The notes beneath the pieces were generated by a model that was not told the DNA's origin, ran no database searches, and was given only the letters and a program-made list of their open reading frames with translations. This document shows positions 22,391 through 30,138 of a stretch of 31,092 nucleotides of DNA, piece after piece; the first letter of the stretch is position 1; every line of letters starts with the position of its first letter. Source of the stretch: Candidatus Iainarchaeum sp. (GTDB taxonomy: Archaea; Iainarchaeota; Iainarchaeia; JAADDC01); contig JASUTF010000008.1 in NCBI GenBank assembly GCA_030445695.1, positions 1 through 31,092 on the forward strand, given 5' to 3'. The position numbers and the translations under genes were made by a program.

Positions 22391-23023
22391 ATGGCGAGCA
22401 AGAAGAAGACAACAACGGGCAAAATACTCCTCTTCGGCCGCTGGGACACGTCCGAGGTCGTGGTCAAGGACGTTTCCCTCAAGGACTACATCTCTCTCCG
22501 GCCCGTCATTGTTCCCCACACCCACGGCCGCCACGCCAAGAAACACATGGCGAAGAAGGACGTCCCCATCGTGGAGCGTCTTATCAACAAGCTCATGCGC
22601 TCCGGCCAGGGCTCCAGGAAGCTCGGCGGTCGATACATAAGGGGCCGTGGTGGCTGTGGTAAGAAACTGCAGGCCATGAAGATCGTTGAGGAGGCATTCG
22701 AGATCGTTGAGCAGAGAACCGGCCAGAACCCCGTTCAGGTGCTCGTGGACGCCATAATCAACGCGGCACCCCGCGAGGACGTTGTCCGTGTCCAGATGGG
22801 TGGTGTGTTCGTTCCCGTCGCGGTGGACGTTTCCCCGCTGAGGGCCCTCGACGTGGCCCTGAGGAACATTGCCCTTGCCGCGTTCTCAAAATCCTTTAAC
22901 AACAAGGTGTCCGCGGCTGAGGCCCTTGCCGAGGAGCTCATAGCCGCTGCTCAGAACGATCCGAAGTCCTTCGCGGTAACACGCCGCGAGGAGATCGAGA
23001 GAATCGCAAGGCAGTCCAGGTGA
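22391..23023 (+). CDS. rps7: 30S ribosomal protein S7
   Basis: This 210-aa protein has YISLRPVIVPHTHGRHAKKH, VERLINKLMRSGQGSRKLGG and NPVQVLVDAIINAAPREDVV, the S7/uS7 landmarks. It nucleates assembly of the 30S head. The start ATG 22391 is chosen because GGAGAT-GATC precedes it. The ATG at 22385 overlaps the S12 stop and is the alternative. Confidence 0.96.
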   Translation: MASKKKTTTGKILLFGRWDTSEVVVKDVSLKDYISLRPVIVPHTHGRHAKKHMAKKDVPIVERLINKLMRSGQGSRKLGGRYIRGRGGCGKKLQAMKIVEEAFEIVEQRTGQNPVQVLVDAIINAAPREDVVRVQMGGVFVPVAVDVSPLRALDVALRNIALAAFSKSFNNKVSAAEALAEELIAAAQNDPKSFAVTRREEIERIARQSR

Positions 23024-23028
23024 TGATC

Positions 23029-25218
23029 ATGGGTAAGATAGAGGAGATAATCAAGAGAATGAAGGACGTCATGTACGTTACAGACCAGATAAGGAACATA
23101 GGTATCGTCGCCCACATTGATCACGGTAAGACGACGCTGACAGACAACCTTGTGGCCGCTTCCGGCCTACTGTCCGAGGATCTGGCAGGGAAACAGCTGG
23201 TCATGGACTTCTACGAGATGGAGCGTGAGCGTGGTATCACCATCTTCTCAGCGAACATATCCATCCTCTACGACTGGAAGGACAAGGACTACATCATCAA
23301 CATCATCGACACGCCGGGACACGTGGACTTCGCGGACGAGGTCATTCGTGCCATGCGTGCCGTGGACGGTGTCATCCTCGTCGTCGACGCCGTCGAGGGT
23401 GTGATGCCGCAGACGGAGACGGTTCTCCGCATGGCTCTTTCCGAGCGTGTCAAGCCCGTCCTCTTCATCAACAAGGTGGACCGTCTCATCAACGAGCTCC
23501 AGGTAACGCCGCAGCAGATGCAGGAGCGTTTCATGGAGATCATCCGCGAGGTGAACGACCTTATACGCAAGTTCGCCCCGGAGGAGTTTAAGAACAAGTG
23601 GCAGGTCTCGGTGAATGACGGTTCCGTCGCATTCGGTTCTGCCTACCACAACTGGGCTCTCTCCGTCCCGTACTCTCAGGAGACGGGCGTTACGTTCAAG
23701 GACGTCTATGAATACCTGCAGCGGGATCGGCAGAAAGAACTGGCCAAGAAGATCAAGCTCTACGACGTTGTCCTCCGCATGGTGATTCAGCACCTGCCGT
23801 CCCCCGTGGAGGCGCAGAAGTACCGCATCCCCTACCTCTGGAAGGGGGACATTAACAGCGAGGTCGGGCAGCAGATGCTCAACGTGGACAAGAACGGGAA
23901 GCTCGTCATGGTGATCACGGACGTTTCCGTCGATCCCCACGCCGGAGACGTTTCTACGGGCCGTATCTACTCCGGTACGCTCCGCCGTGGCATGGACGTC
24001 AAGCTGATCAACGCGAAGCGCGACGCCAGGATACAGCAGATCTCCCTCTACATGGGTCCGCACCGTGTCGTCGTCGATGAGGTCCCAGCTGGCAACATCG
24101 CCGCTGTCGTCGGTATAAAGGACGTATACGCCGGTGAGACCATAGCAGAGGAGGAGATCCCGCCCTTCGAGTCCTTCGCCACGAAGCTCGAGCCCGTTGT
24201 GACCGTGGCCATCGAGGCGAAGAACCCCAAGGACATCACGAAGCTATCAGAGGTTCTCCGCAGGATTGCAAAGGAGACGCCCTCTGTGCGTGTCGAAATC
24301 AACAAGGAGACGGGAGAGCACCTGGTCTCCGGTATGGGCGAGCTTCAGTTAGAGGTCATTGTCCACCGCGTGGAGCACGACAACAAGATCCCCGTGAACG
24401 TTTCACCGCCCACCGTCGTCTACCGTGAGTCCGTGAAGAAGGTCTCACCCATCGTGGAGGGCAAGTCGCCGAACCACCACAACAAGTTCTACATACACGT
24501 TGAACCATTGGAGCCGAGCGTTCTCGAGGCGCTCATGGAGGGCAAGATCCCGGAGGGCAAGTACAAGCCACGCCAGTATGAAAAGGAATACGTGGAGGCG
24601 GGTATGAACCCCGACGACGCCAAGAACGTCTGGGCAGCATACAATCACAACGTCTTCGTCGACCGCACGAAGGGTGTCCAGTACCTGAACGAGGCAAAGG
24701 AACTCATTATCCAGGCGTTCCAGGAGGCCATGGACGACGGTCCACTCGCCCGCGAGAAGGTGATGGGTGTCAAGGTCGTGCTCGACGACGCGGTGCTCCA
24801 CGAGGACGCCGTGCATCGCGGTCCTGCACAGGTGATCCCTGCCGTCAAGCGAGCGATATACGCGGCCATGCTGCAGGCAGAGCCCTTCCTCTACGAGCCC
24901 AAACAGTATGTCTTCATATACGCGCCGCAGGACTACATGGGCGCCATCAACAAGGAGCTCCAGAGCCGCCGCGCTCAGATACTTGACATCCAGAGCGAGG
25001 GGGAACGCCTCGTCATAAAGGCGAAGGCGCCCGTCAAGGAGATGATCGGTTTCGCGGCAGCGATTCGTTCAGCGACACAGGGACGTGCCTTCTGGACATA
25101 CGAACCGGCAGGGTTTGAGCCGCTCCCCAAGGATCTCCAGGATGAAGTGGTCCGCCAGATCAGAACGAGAAAGGGCGAGTCCCCCGAGCCGCCCAAGCCG
25201 GAGGACTTCCTGGAGTGA
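23029..25218 (+). CDS. fusA: Translation elongation factor 2 (EF-2)
   Basis: This 729-aa GTPase drives ribosomal translocation. It has G1 AHIDHGKTTLTDNL, G2 region RGITIFSANIS, G3 DTPGHVDFADE and G4 NKVDRL. The domain IV tip DAVHRGPAQVIPAVKRAI contains the histidine normally converted to diphthamide. The C-terminal PLPKDLQDEVVRQIRTRKG is typical of archaeal/eukaryotic EF-2. The start 23029 follows GGTGAT-GATC; the upstream GTG/ATG codons in frame overlap that signal and the S7 stop. Confidence 0.97.
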   Translation: MGKIEEIIKRMKDVMYVTDQIRNIGIVAHIDHGKTTLTDNLVAASGLLSEDLAGKQLVMDFYEMERERGITIFSANISILYDWKDKDYIINIIDTPGHVDFADEVIRAMRAVDGVILVVDAVEGVMPQTETVLRMALSERVKPVLFINKVDRLINELQVTPQQMQERFMEIIREVNDLIRKFAPEEFKNKWQVSVNDGSVAFGSAYHNWALSVPYSQETGVTFKDVYEYLQRDRQKELAKKIKLYDVVLRMVIQHLPSPVEAQKYRIPYLWKGDINSEVGQQMLNVDKNGKLVMVITDVSVDPHAGDVSTGRIYSGTLRRGMDVKLINAKRDARIQQISLYMGPHRVVVDEVPAGNIAAVVGIKDVYAGETIAEEEIPPFESFATKLEPVVTVAIEAKNPKDITKLSEVLRRIAKETPSVRVEINKETGEHLVSGMGELQLEVIVHRVEHDNKIPVNVSPPTVVYRESVKKVSPIVEGKSPNHHNKFYIHVEPLEPSVLEALMEGKIPEGKYKPRQYEKEYVEAGMNPDDAKNVWAAYNHNVFVDRTKGVQYLNEAKELIIQAFQEAMDDGPLAREKVMGVKVVLDDAVLHEDAVHRGPAQVIPAVKRAIYAAMLQAEPFLYEPKQYVFIYAPQDYMGAINKELQSRRAQILDIQSEGERLVIKAKAPVKEMIGFAAAIRSATQGRAFWTYEPAGFEPLPKDLQDEVVRQIRTRKGESPEPPKPEDFLE

Positions 25219-25227
25219 TACCATTTC

Positions 25228-25241
25228 CCTTATAATTTTAC
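25228..25241 (+). promoter_or_regulatory. Possible internal promoter for EF-1A
   Basis: CTTATAATTTTACC lies in the 63-bp gap between fusA and the EF-1A gene, about 45 bp before ATG 25282. The gene has its own strong AGGAGGTG ribosome-binding site in the resulting leader. This would let EF-1A be made at higher levels than the rest of the operon. Confidence 0.5.
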
Positions 25242-25281
25242 CCTATCCAAAATGGTAGAGATGAACAAGGAGGTGTGAAAT

Positions 25282-26553
25282 ATGCCCAAGGAGAAGCCCC
25301 ACCTGAACCTGGTGTTTATTGGTCACGTCGACCACGGAAAGTCCACAACGATCGGCCGTCTCTTCTATGACCTCGGGCTTATCGACCAGCGTAAGCTCGA
25401 GGAGCTCCGTAAGGAGGCGGAAGAGAAGGGTAAGGCAGGATTCGAGTTCGCATACGTTATGGACAAGCTCAAGGAAGAGCGTGAGCGAGGAATAACTATA
25501 GACGTCGCATACCGTGACTTCGAGACGCCCAAGTACTACTTCACGATTATCGACGCACCCGGCCACATGGACTTCGTCAAGAACATGATCACGGGTGCAG
25601 CGCAGGCAGACGCGGCAGTGCTCGTCGTCGCAGCATCCGAGGGTGTCCAGCCGCAGACACGCGAGCACTCCATCCTCGCAAAGACGCTCGGTATCAACCA
25701 GATGATCGTGGCTATCAACAAGATGGACATGGTCAACTACGACCAGAAGAAGTACGAGGAGGTCAAGGCAGAGGTCGAGAAGCTCCTCAAGGGCTTCGGC
25801 TACGACATGAACAAGGTGCAGTTCATCCCGATCTCCGCTCTCAAGGGCGACAACGTCGTCAAGAAGTCCGAGAACATGCCGTGGTACAATGGGCCCACGC
25901 TCTACGAGGCCTTCGACAAGCTCGAGGAGCCACCCAGGCCCATTGACAAGCCGCTGCGCATCCCGATCCAGGACGTCTACTCCATCAAGGGTGTCGGTAC
26001 GGTGCCTGTTGGCCGCGTCGAGTCCGGTGTGCTCCGCGTTGGTGACAAGGTCCTCTTCATGCCGGTGAACAAGACGGCAGAGGTCAAGTCCATCGAGATG
26101 CACCACGAGCCGCTCCAGGAGGCAAAGCCCGGTGACAACATCGGTTTCAACGTCAAGGGTGTCAGCAAGGACGAGATCAAGCGCGGTGACGTTGTGAGCC
26201 ACCCAGACAACCCGGCAACCGTTGCAGCACGCTTCAAGGCACGCATCGTCGTGCTCCAGCACCCCACAGCGATCACGGTGGGTTACACACCTGTGTTCCA
26301 CATCCACACGGCACAGGTGGCCTGCCGCTTCGAGCAGCTGCTCCAGAAGATTGACCCCAGGACCGGCCAGGTGGTCGAGGAGAACCCACAGTTCCTCAAG
26401 ACCGGTGACGCAGCGCTTGTCGAGATCGTGCCCACCAAGCCCGTTGTGGTGGAGCGCTTCCAGGACTTCCCGGCACTCGGCCGCTTCGCCATCCGTGACA
26501 TGAGCCGCACGGTGGCGGTCGGTGTCGTTACAGAGGTCACGCCCAGGCAGTGA
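25282..26553 (+). CDS. tuf: Translation elongation factor 1-alpha
   Basis: This 423-aa GTPase delivers aminoacyl-tRNA to the ribosome. It has G1 [15 protein letters not shown]2 [15 protein letters not shown]3 [14 protein letters not shown]4 NKMDMV and G5 SALKGDN. Domains 2-3 are complete to [16 protein letters not shown] near the C-terminus. It is preceded by AGGAGGTG, the best Shine-Dalgarno sequence in the window. Codon use is even more biased to G/C-ending codons than neighbouring genes, as expected for a very highly expressed protein. It may be named tef1A. Confidence 0.97.
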   Translation: MPKEKPHLNLVFIGHVDHGKSTTIGRLFYDLGLIDQRKLEELRKEAEEKGKAGFEFAYVMDKLKEERERGITIDVAYRDFETPKYYFTIIDAPGHMDFVKNMITGAAQADAAVLVVAASEGVQPQTREHSILAKTLGINQMIVAINKMDMVNYDQKKYEEVKAEVEKLLKGFGYDMNKVQFIPISALKGDNVVKKSENMPWYNGPTLYEAFDKLEEPPRPIDKPLRIPIQDVYSIKGVGTVPVGRVESGVLRVGDKVLFMPVNKTAEVKSIEMHHEPLQEAKPGDNIGFNVKGVSKDEIKRGDVVSHPDNPATVAARFKARIVVLQHPTAITVGYTPVFHIHTAQVACRFEQLLQKIDPRTGQVVEENPQFLKTGDAALVEIVPTKPVVVERFQDFPALGRFAIRDMSRTVAVGVVTEVTPRQ

Positions 26554-26580
26554 CCTCCCCTTTCCTTTTAGTTATTTCCA
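26554..26580 (+). terminator. Pyrimidine-rich stretch after EF-1A
   Basis: CCTCCCCTTTCCTTTTAGTT and TTTCC follow the EF-1A stop. T-rich tracts such as this can terminate archaeal transcription, although S10 follows in the same direction with its own GGTGAT signal, so read-through is likely. Confidence 0.4.
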
Positions 26581-26595
26581 TTTACGGTGATAATC

Positions 26596-26904
26596 ATGAT
26601 CGCACGTATAAAGCTCGCAGGGACGGACCACAGGGTCCTCGATGACATTGCACAGAAGATCATATCCATCGCAAAGCAGGCGGGCGTTAAGGTAGCCGGT
26701 CCCATTCCTCTGCCCACCAAGAAGCTCCGCGTTGCTGTTCGTTACTCCCCGGACGGGCAGGGTTCTGAGACGTATGAGCACTGGGAGATGCGCATCCACA
26801 AGAGGATAGTCCAAGTGGCCGCTGATGACCGCGTTATGAAGATGATTCTCCGCATTCCCATACCGGAGAACGTCAAGATCGAGATCAAACTCCTGGCGGA
26901 GTGA
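26596..26904 (+). CDS. rps10: 30S ribosomal protein S10
   Basis: This 102-aa protein with ARIKLAGTDHRVLDDIAQKI, GPIPLPTKKLRVAVRYSPDG and YEHWEMRIHKRIVQVAADDR is a clear uS10. It binds in the 30S head. The start 26596 follows GGTGAT-AATC; the ATG at 26587-26592 region in frame would overlap that signal. It closes the polymerase/str cluster, which is convergent with the kinase-like gene 50 bp away. Confidence 0.95.
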   Translation: MIARIKLAGTDHRVLDDIAQKIISIAKQAGVKVAGPIPLPTKKLRVAVRYSPDGQGSETYEHWEMRIHKRIVQVAADDRVMKMILRIPIPENVKIEIKLLAE

Positions 26905-26934
26905 TTCCGCCACCAACATACTACTTCTGCCGCA

Positions 26935-26963
26935 AAAAGAAGAATTTGAGGGGATCAGTCCCC
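26935..26963 (-). terminator. Hairpin and T-run at the end of the adenosine-kinase-like gene
   Basis: On the minus strand GGGGA-ctga-TCCCC (26963-26950) is followed by a T-rich run ending CTTCTTTTT. The stop codon TGA lies in the loop. This has the form of an intrinsic terminator. Confidence 0.5.
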
Positions 26964-27446
26964 AAAGTAGCCGAACTTCCTGACCAGTTCCTTCCTTTCT
27001 CTTCTCTCTTCCTCGCTCTCCACGTGGTCCGCGGGCGTTCCATCCACCACGCCGATGACTGCTCTCCCCAGATCCGTCTCCGCCACAATCACCTGGAACG
27101 GGTTGCTCGTTGCCAAGTAAATGTTAGCAACGGTGGGCAACTGTTTGATCGCGTTCATCACATGGATGGGGAACGCGCCACGCATTACGATGACGAATAC
27201 GTGTCCCGCACCGATTTTCAGTGCTATGTCCGCCGCTATCTTCTTGAGTTCCTCATCCGTGCCCGTAACTCTAACAACCTTCGGTTTTGCCTCGTTCATG
27301 GCCGCACCGAACTTCGCACCGGGCACCGAAGAGTAAACGGCGTCGTAGAGATCCTCGATGGTCTTAATCGTGAAGTTCCCCTGGCCTATGATTATCTCGT
27401 AGTCAGGCGTTCCGAAATCCAGAACCTCGATCTTTACCCCCACCAT
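26955..27446 (-). CDS. Adenosine-specific kinase-like protein (COG1839 type)
   Basis: This 163-aa protein contains EIIIGQGNFTIKTIEDLYDA, SSVPGAKFGAAMNEAKPKVV, IGAGHVFVIVMRGAFPIHVM and PFQVIVAETDLGRAVIGVVD. These segments run along the family known as adenosine-specific kinase (Pfam PF04008 from memory). Members of this fold have been crystallised with nucleotides, but the physiological role is poorly known. Length is normal. The start at 27446 stands about 25 bp from GTTATAAGC (27476-27468), so the gene is probably leaderless. It diverges from the GalT-type gene with only 30 bp between start codons. Confidence 0.85.
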   Translation of the reverse strand: MVGVKIEVLDFGTPDYEIIIGQGNFTIKTIEDLYDAVYSSVPGAKFGAAMNEAKPKVVRVTGTDEELKKIAADIALKIGAGHVFVIVMRGAFPIHVMNAIKQLPTVANIYLATSNPFQVIVAETDLGRAVIGVVDGTPADHVESEEERRERKELVRKFGYFGD

Positions 27447-27476
27447 GTTTATATTATGGGAAGAGGTGCTTATAAC
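27447..27476. promoter_or_regulatory. Interlocked divergent leaderless promoters
   Basis: The plus-strand TATA box TTTATATTA (27448-27456) touches the minus-strand start codon, and the minus-strand TATA box GTTATAAGC (27476-27468) touches the plus-strand start codon. Each box is about 25 bp from the gene it should serve, in only 30 bp of non-coding DNA. The two transcription complexes cannot fit side by side. Confidence 0.6.
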
Positions 27477-28349
27477 ATGTTCAACTACGTGCGCCTCGAC
27501 GGCGAGTTCCCGATCATCGTTTCCGAGAAGCGTGCTGCCCGCCCCCACCTTCATAAACAGAAGAAGACAAAGGCCTGCCCCTTCTGTCCGGGCAACGAGG
27601 ACATGACTCCTCCTTCCGTTCTCGAACGAAAGCGCTCTGACGGTTCGTGGTATATCCGTGTTTTTGAAAACGCATTCCCCTTTGTCCGGCCGGACAACGT
27701 GGAGGCATATGGCTATCATGAGGTGGTCGTCGAGACGGATGAGCACGATAGGCCGTTCCATTCCTTGCCCGCGGGTCATATAGCCGAGGTCATTCAGGTG
27801 TGGGGCGAGCGGGAATATTACATGTATCAAGACGAGAAGATACAGTATGTGGCCATCTTCAAGAACCACGGTGCGGACGCGGGTGCCTCCATACCACATT
27901 CACACTCTCAGATCGCGGGAATTACGTTCATTCCTCCGCGCGTTGAGTATCGGTTACGTAAGTATCCACCATCTCCCTCTATCCACATATTCTCCGGCGA
28001 GTTCTGGTCCGTCGTTGCACCTTTAACACCAAGGTTCGCATATGAGGTCCGCATCCAGCCAAGAATCCCCGTCTACCATGTTTATGAACTGAACTACGAT
28101 CAACGCTTCGAGCTTGCCAGAATACTCAAGGCACTCCTCCAGAGGGTGAGCACTGTTGTGGATGCCTATAATATCGCTGTTTTTACTTCCCCCCGCAAAG
28201 GTATGATCCCCCTGCACCTCGAGATCTACTCCAGAAAAAACAAGCACGCTGGGTTCGAGTTAGAGACGGGTGCATACGTTGTTCCCGTCTCCCCTGAAAC
28301 GACCGCGAAGTTCTACTCCGCGGAGGATGTATTCAAGAACGTTCTTTAA
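27477..28349 (+). CDS. galT: GalT-type nucleotidyltransferase (HIT superfamily)
   Basis: This 290-aa protein has the zinc-type CPFCPGNEDMTPP at about 34-46, EVVVETDEHDRPFHSL, KNHGADAGASIPHSHSQIAG with the HxHxQ catalytic motif (His143 in the nucleophile position), and a second half with VHR-less tail ending SAEDVFKNVL. GalT enzymes swap UMP between UDP-glucose and galactose-1-phosphate. Related archaeal proteins may act on other sugar phosphates or as ADP-glucose/adenylylsulphate phosphorylases, so the substrate is open. The HIT motif has Ser where GalT usually has Pro (HSHSQ, not HPHxQ). The start at 27477 follows a TATA box; upstream in-frame extension overlaps the divergent gene. Confidence 0.82.
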   Translation: MFNYVRLDGEFPIIVSEKRAARPHLHKQKKTKACPFCPGNEDMTPPSVLERKRSDGSWYIRVFENAFPFVRPDNVEAYGYHEVVVETDEHDRPFHSLPAGHIAEVIQVWGEREYYMYQDEKIQYVAIFKNHGADAGASIPHSHSQIAGITFIPPRVEYRLRKYPPSPSIHIFSGEFWSVVAPLTPRFAYEVRIQPRIPVYHVYELNYDQRFELARILKALLQRVSTVVDAYNIAVFTSPRKGMIPLHLEIYSRKNKHAGFELETGAYVVPVSPETTAKFYSAEDVFKNVL

Positions 28350-28372
28350 TTCTTCCCATCAATCGTTTACGG

Positions 28373-28446
28373 GGGCCCGTAGCTCAGCCTGGCAGAGCAT
28401 CCGGCTTTTAACCGGAGTGTCGCGGGTTCGAATCCCGCCGGGCCCG
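28373..28446 (+). tRNA. tRNA-Lys (TTT)
   Basis: The 74-nt cloverleaf has acceptor GGGCCCG/CGGGCCC, anticodon stem CCGG with loop CTTTTAA (anticodon TTT), T-loop TTCGAAT and discriminator G. TTTAATT at 28344-28350 is a suitable TATA box about 25 bp upstream and overlaps the galT stop codon. This tRNA starts with the same 15 nt as tRNA-Ala but has no 5' duplicate or insert, making it the natural uninterrupted comparison. Confidence 0.95.
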
Positions 28447-28493
28447 CATACTCAACCCTTTTATTCTCTCTGCACAGAATTTCTTCTGCCGGT

Positions 28494-28511
28494 CGGATCC
28501 CGTGGGATCCG
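28494..28511. repeat. Perfect inverted repeat between tRNA-Lys and tRNA-Gly
   Basis: CGGATCCC-gt-GGGATCCG is an 8-bp perfect stem with a 2-nt loop, in the 105-bp gap between tRNA-Lys and the tRNA-Gly element. The T-rich CCCTTTTATTCTCTC (28457-28471) before it probably ends the tRNA-Lys transcript. A TATA-like GATTTAGGGG (28531-28540) after it is weak. No gene fits here. Confidence 0.55.
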
Positions 28512-28551
28512 GGTGCTGAGGGCAACCGATGATTTAGGGGCCGAGTGCCAT

Positions 28552-28636
28552 GCGCCGGTAGTCTAGGGCCAGGTGCTCTGGCCGCGCGCACGCGGGTCCG
28601 GTCTGCGACCGGACGCACAACCAGGCAGACCTCGAA
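28552..28636 (+). repeat. tRNA-associated repeat element, short form, before tRNA-Gly
   Basis: Positions 28552-28566 copy nucleotides 1-15 of tRNA-Gly exactly. The 70-bp insert opens with hairpin GGCCAG-gtgct-CTGGCC (28567-28583). It has GTCCGGTC-tgc-GACCGGAC at 28596-28614, followed by the family's GCACA. The stem keeps its pairing although several base pairs differ from the other loci. The 3' part (CCAGGCAGACCTCGAA) is the most diverged and lacks CAGA-gaa-TCTG. Confidence 0.8.
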
Positions 28637-28709
28637 GCGCCGGTAGTCTAGCCTGGTAGGACGTCGGCCCCCCAAGCCGACGACCCGGGTTCAAATCCCG
28701 GCCGGCGCA
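28637..28709 (+). tRNA. tRNA-Gly (CCC) with C at position 33
   Basis: The 73-nt cloverleaf has acceptor GCGCCGG/CCGGCGC, D-stem GTCT/GGAC, anticodon stem TCGGC/GCCGA, T-loop TTCAAAT and discriminator A. The anticodon loop reads CCCCCAA, giving anticodon CCC and C instead of the almost universal U at position 33. A sequencing or homopolymer error in the run of six Cs is possible. Confidence 0.9.
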
Positions 28710-28767
28710 CTTTTATTTTCCCGGTGCTTTGTCATCTTCTTTAACCTTTTCTGCACTTCTTTCTTTG

Positions 28768-29871
28768 ATGGATTTGGCGTCACTACTGCTTCTCGCCGTT
28801 GTCCCCGTTTCCATAGAGTTCATTGTAGCACTACTGTATCTCCTGGTTCCGAGCAGGCCGCCCAATTCTCCAAAGCACTTCAACAGGCACAGAATCGTGC
28901 AGATCACCACTCGCGACGCTCCTCCCGAGCTTCTACGGAGGACGATATCCGAGATCCGCAAGTACGATCAGGACGTCCTTATTTTCGTTGTGACGGACAA
29001 TCAGAACCCCGTCCGGGTGGAGGGAAAAAACATAAAGTACCTTATTGTCCCTCCTGACTACAAAAACGGGAAGGCAAAGGCGCGGGCGTTGAACTACGCG
29101 CTGGAGTGGAAGATGCAGCACTTCCCACTGGACAGAACGTATACCCTCTTCATAGACGAGGAGAACCTCGTTTCTGAACGGTTAATGGAGTATTTGAAGC
29201 ATTTCCACGGGCTTATCAGTGTTGGTCCCTCCCTTTTCCACCGGAGTGGTAGTGTTCTTGCCTGGCTGATGGACGGTTCCCGCAACGCTTCGGACGCTGT
29301 TTTCCGCCTGCTTGCCAGCCACGGCCTGCCCGCGTGGCACGGCGAGAATGTGATCATGCGGTTGGATGTGGAGGCGGCTGTGGGCTGGCGTTCCGGACTG
29401 GCAGAGGACCTTTTAACGCATCTGGCGATATTCGAGCGTTTTGGCAGGATATACTCGTGGCACGATTACCCTGTTTACTCTTTCTCCCCCATGGACCTGA
29501 AGGACCTGTTCAGGCAGCGCCGGCGCTGGCATCTCGGACTTTTTGAGGCGCTCTTCAAGTCAAAGCATCCGTTACGATTCTACTTCGGGTATAAGGTGCT
29601 TGTCTGGCTTTTAGTATCCCTCGTTATACTTATCGGGCTGCTGCACCCAGGCCTGACGATCCCCGCATGGGCAAAGGTTCTTGCACTCGTTGGTGTTGCC
29701 ATGTACGTTTATGGCTGGGTCAGGAACGGTGTCCCCGCCCCCCTTGTGTTTGTGGGGGCGATTGTGCAGCCGATTCTCTTTGTGGTGGAGACCCTCACCC
29801 TCTACTATGCTATTGTCGCACCCACCAAGCAGTTTGAGATAATAAAGAAGCCCGGCTACGCCAAGATTTAA
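28768..29871 (+). CDS. Membrane glycosyltransferase, family 2 type
   Basis: This 367-aa protein is a processive-looking inverting glycosyltransferase. It has an N-terminal membrane helix (about 5-27), NGKAKARALNYALEW (nucleotide-sugar region), DEEN in place of DxD (130-133), AEDLLTHLAIFERFG with the ED motif (about 213), QRRRWHLG (Q/RxxRW, 250-257), and three or four C-terminal helices. It probably builds a cell-surface glycan using an NDP-sugar at the inner membrane face. ATG 28768 is preferred: the TATA-like CTTTAACCTTTT lies about 25 bp upstream and no Shine-Dalgarno exists. A TTG at 28729 opens the longer frame but lies before the TATA box. Sugar specificity is unknown. Confidence 0.82.
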   Translation: MDLASLLLLAVVPVSIEFIVALLYLLVPSRPPNSPKHFNRHRIVQITTRDAPPELLRRTISEIRKYDQDVLIFVVTDNQNPVRVEGKNIKYLIVPPDYKNGKAKARALNYALEWKMQHFPLDRTYTLFIDEENLVSERLMEYLKHFHGLISVGPSLFHRSGSVLAWLMDGSRNASDAVFRLLASHGLPAWHGENVIMRLDVEAAVGWRSGLAEDLLTHLAIFERFGRIYSWHDYPVYSFSPMDLKDLFRQRRRWHLGLFEALFKSKHPLRFYFGYKVLVWLLVSLVILIGLLHPGLTIPAWAKVLALVGVAMYVYGWVRNGVPAPLVFVGAIVQPILFVVETLTLYYAIVAPTKQFEIIKKPGYAKI

Positions 29872-29898
29872 AATGATCATCTTTCATTTTTGTGAGCT

Positions 29899-30026
29899 GG
29901 GACCGTAGCTCAGGGGCCGACGCGGCCCGCGGGTCCGCGGGTGGGATCTCCGATCCCACGCACATTCGCTGTGGGCGGTCGAGCAGAAGCGAAGACCGTC
30001 CGTCGCCAGGGCAGAGAATCTGACCT
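29899..30026 (+). repeat. tRNA-associated repeat element, long form, before tRNA-Ile
   Basis: Positions 29899-29913 copy nucleotides 1-15 of tRNA-Ile exactly, 128 bp before the real gene. The 113-bp insert has GGGCC-gacgc-GGCCC, tandem CCGCGGGT and GTGGGATC-tcc-GATCCCAC (29941-29959). It also has a GGGCGGTC/GACCGTCC stem and CCAGG-g-CAGA-gaa-TCTG-a-CCTGG next to the tRNA. Its last 90 bases nearly match the tRNA-Pro element. The TATA-like TTTAAAA (29867-29873) is placed about 29 bp before the outer copy. Confidence 0.88.
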
Positions 30027-30101
30027 GGGACCGTAGCTCAGCCTGGTTAGAGCGTCCGCCTGATAAGCGGGAGGTCGCCGGTTCAAATCCGGCCGGTCCC
30101 A
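30027..30101 (+). tRNA. tRNA-Ile (GAT)
   Basis: The 75-nt cloverleaf has acceptor GGGACCG/CGGTCCC, U8, anticodon stem TCCGC/GCGGG (first pair U-G) with loop CTGATAA (anticodon GAT), T-loop TTCAAAT and discriminator A. No CCA is encoded. T-rich CTATTTTATTTAAA follows and also contains the TATA box of the next gene. Confidence 0.95.
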
Positions 30102-30138
30102 CCTATTTTATTTAAACGCTTGAAACGCTATTTCTTCG

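Noticed and set aside
28490-28640. CRISPR array or C/D-box guide RNA in the repeat-rich tRNA regions
   Set aside because: Repeats occur once per locus with no regular spacers, and no C (RUGAUGA) and D (CUGA) boxes are in the right order and spacing.
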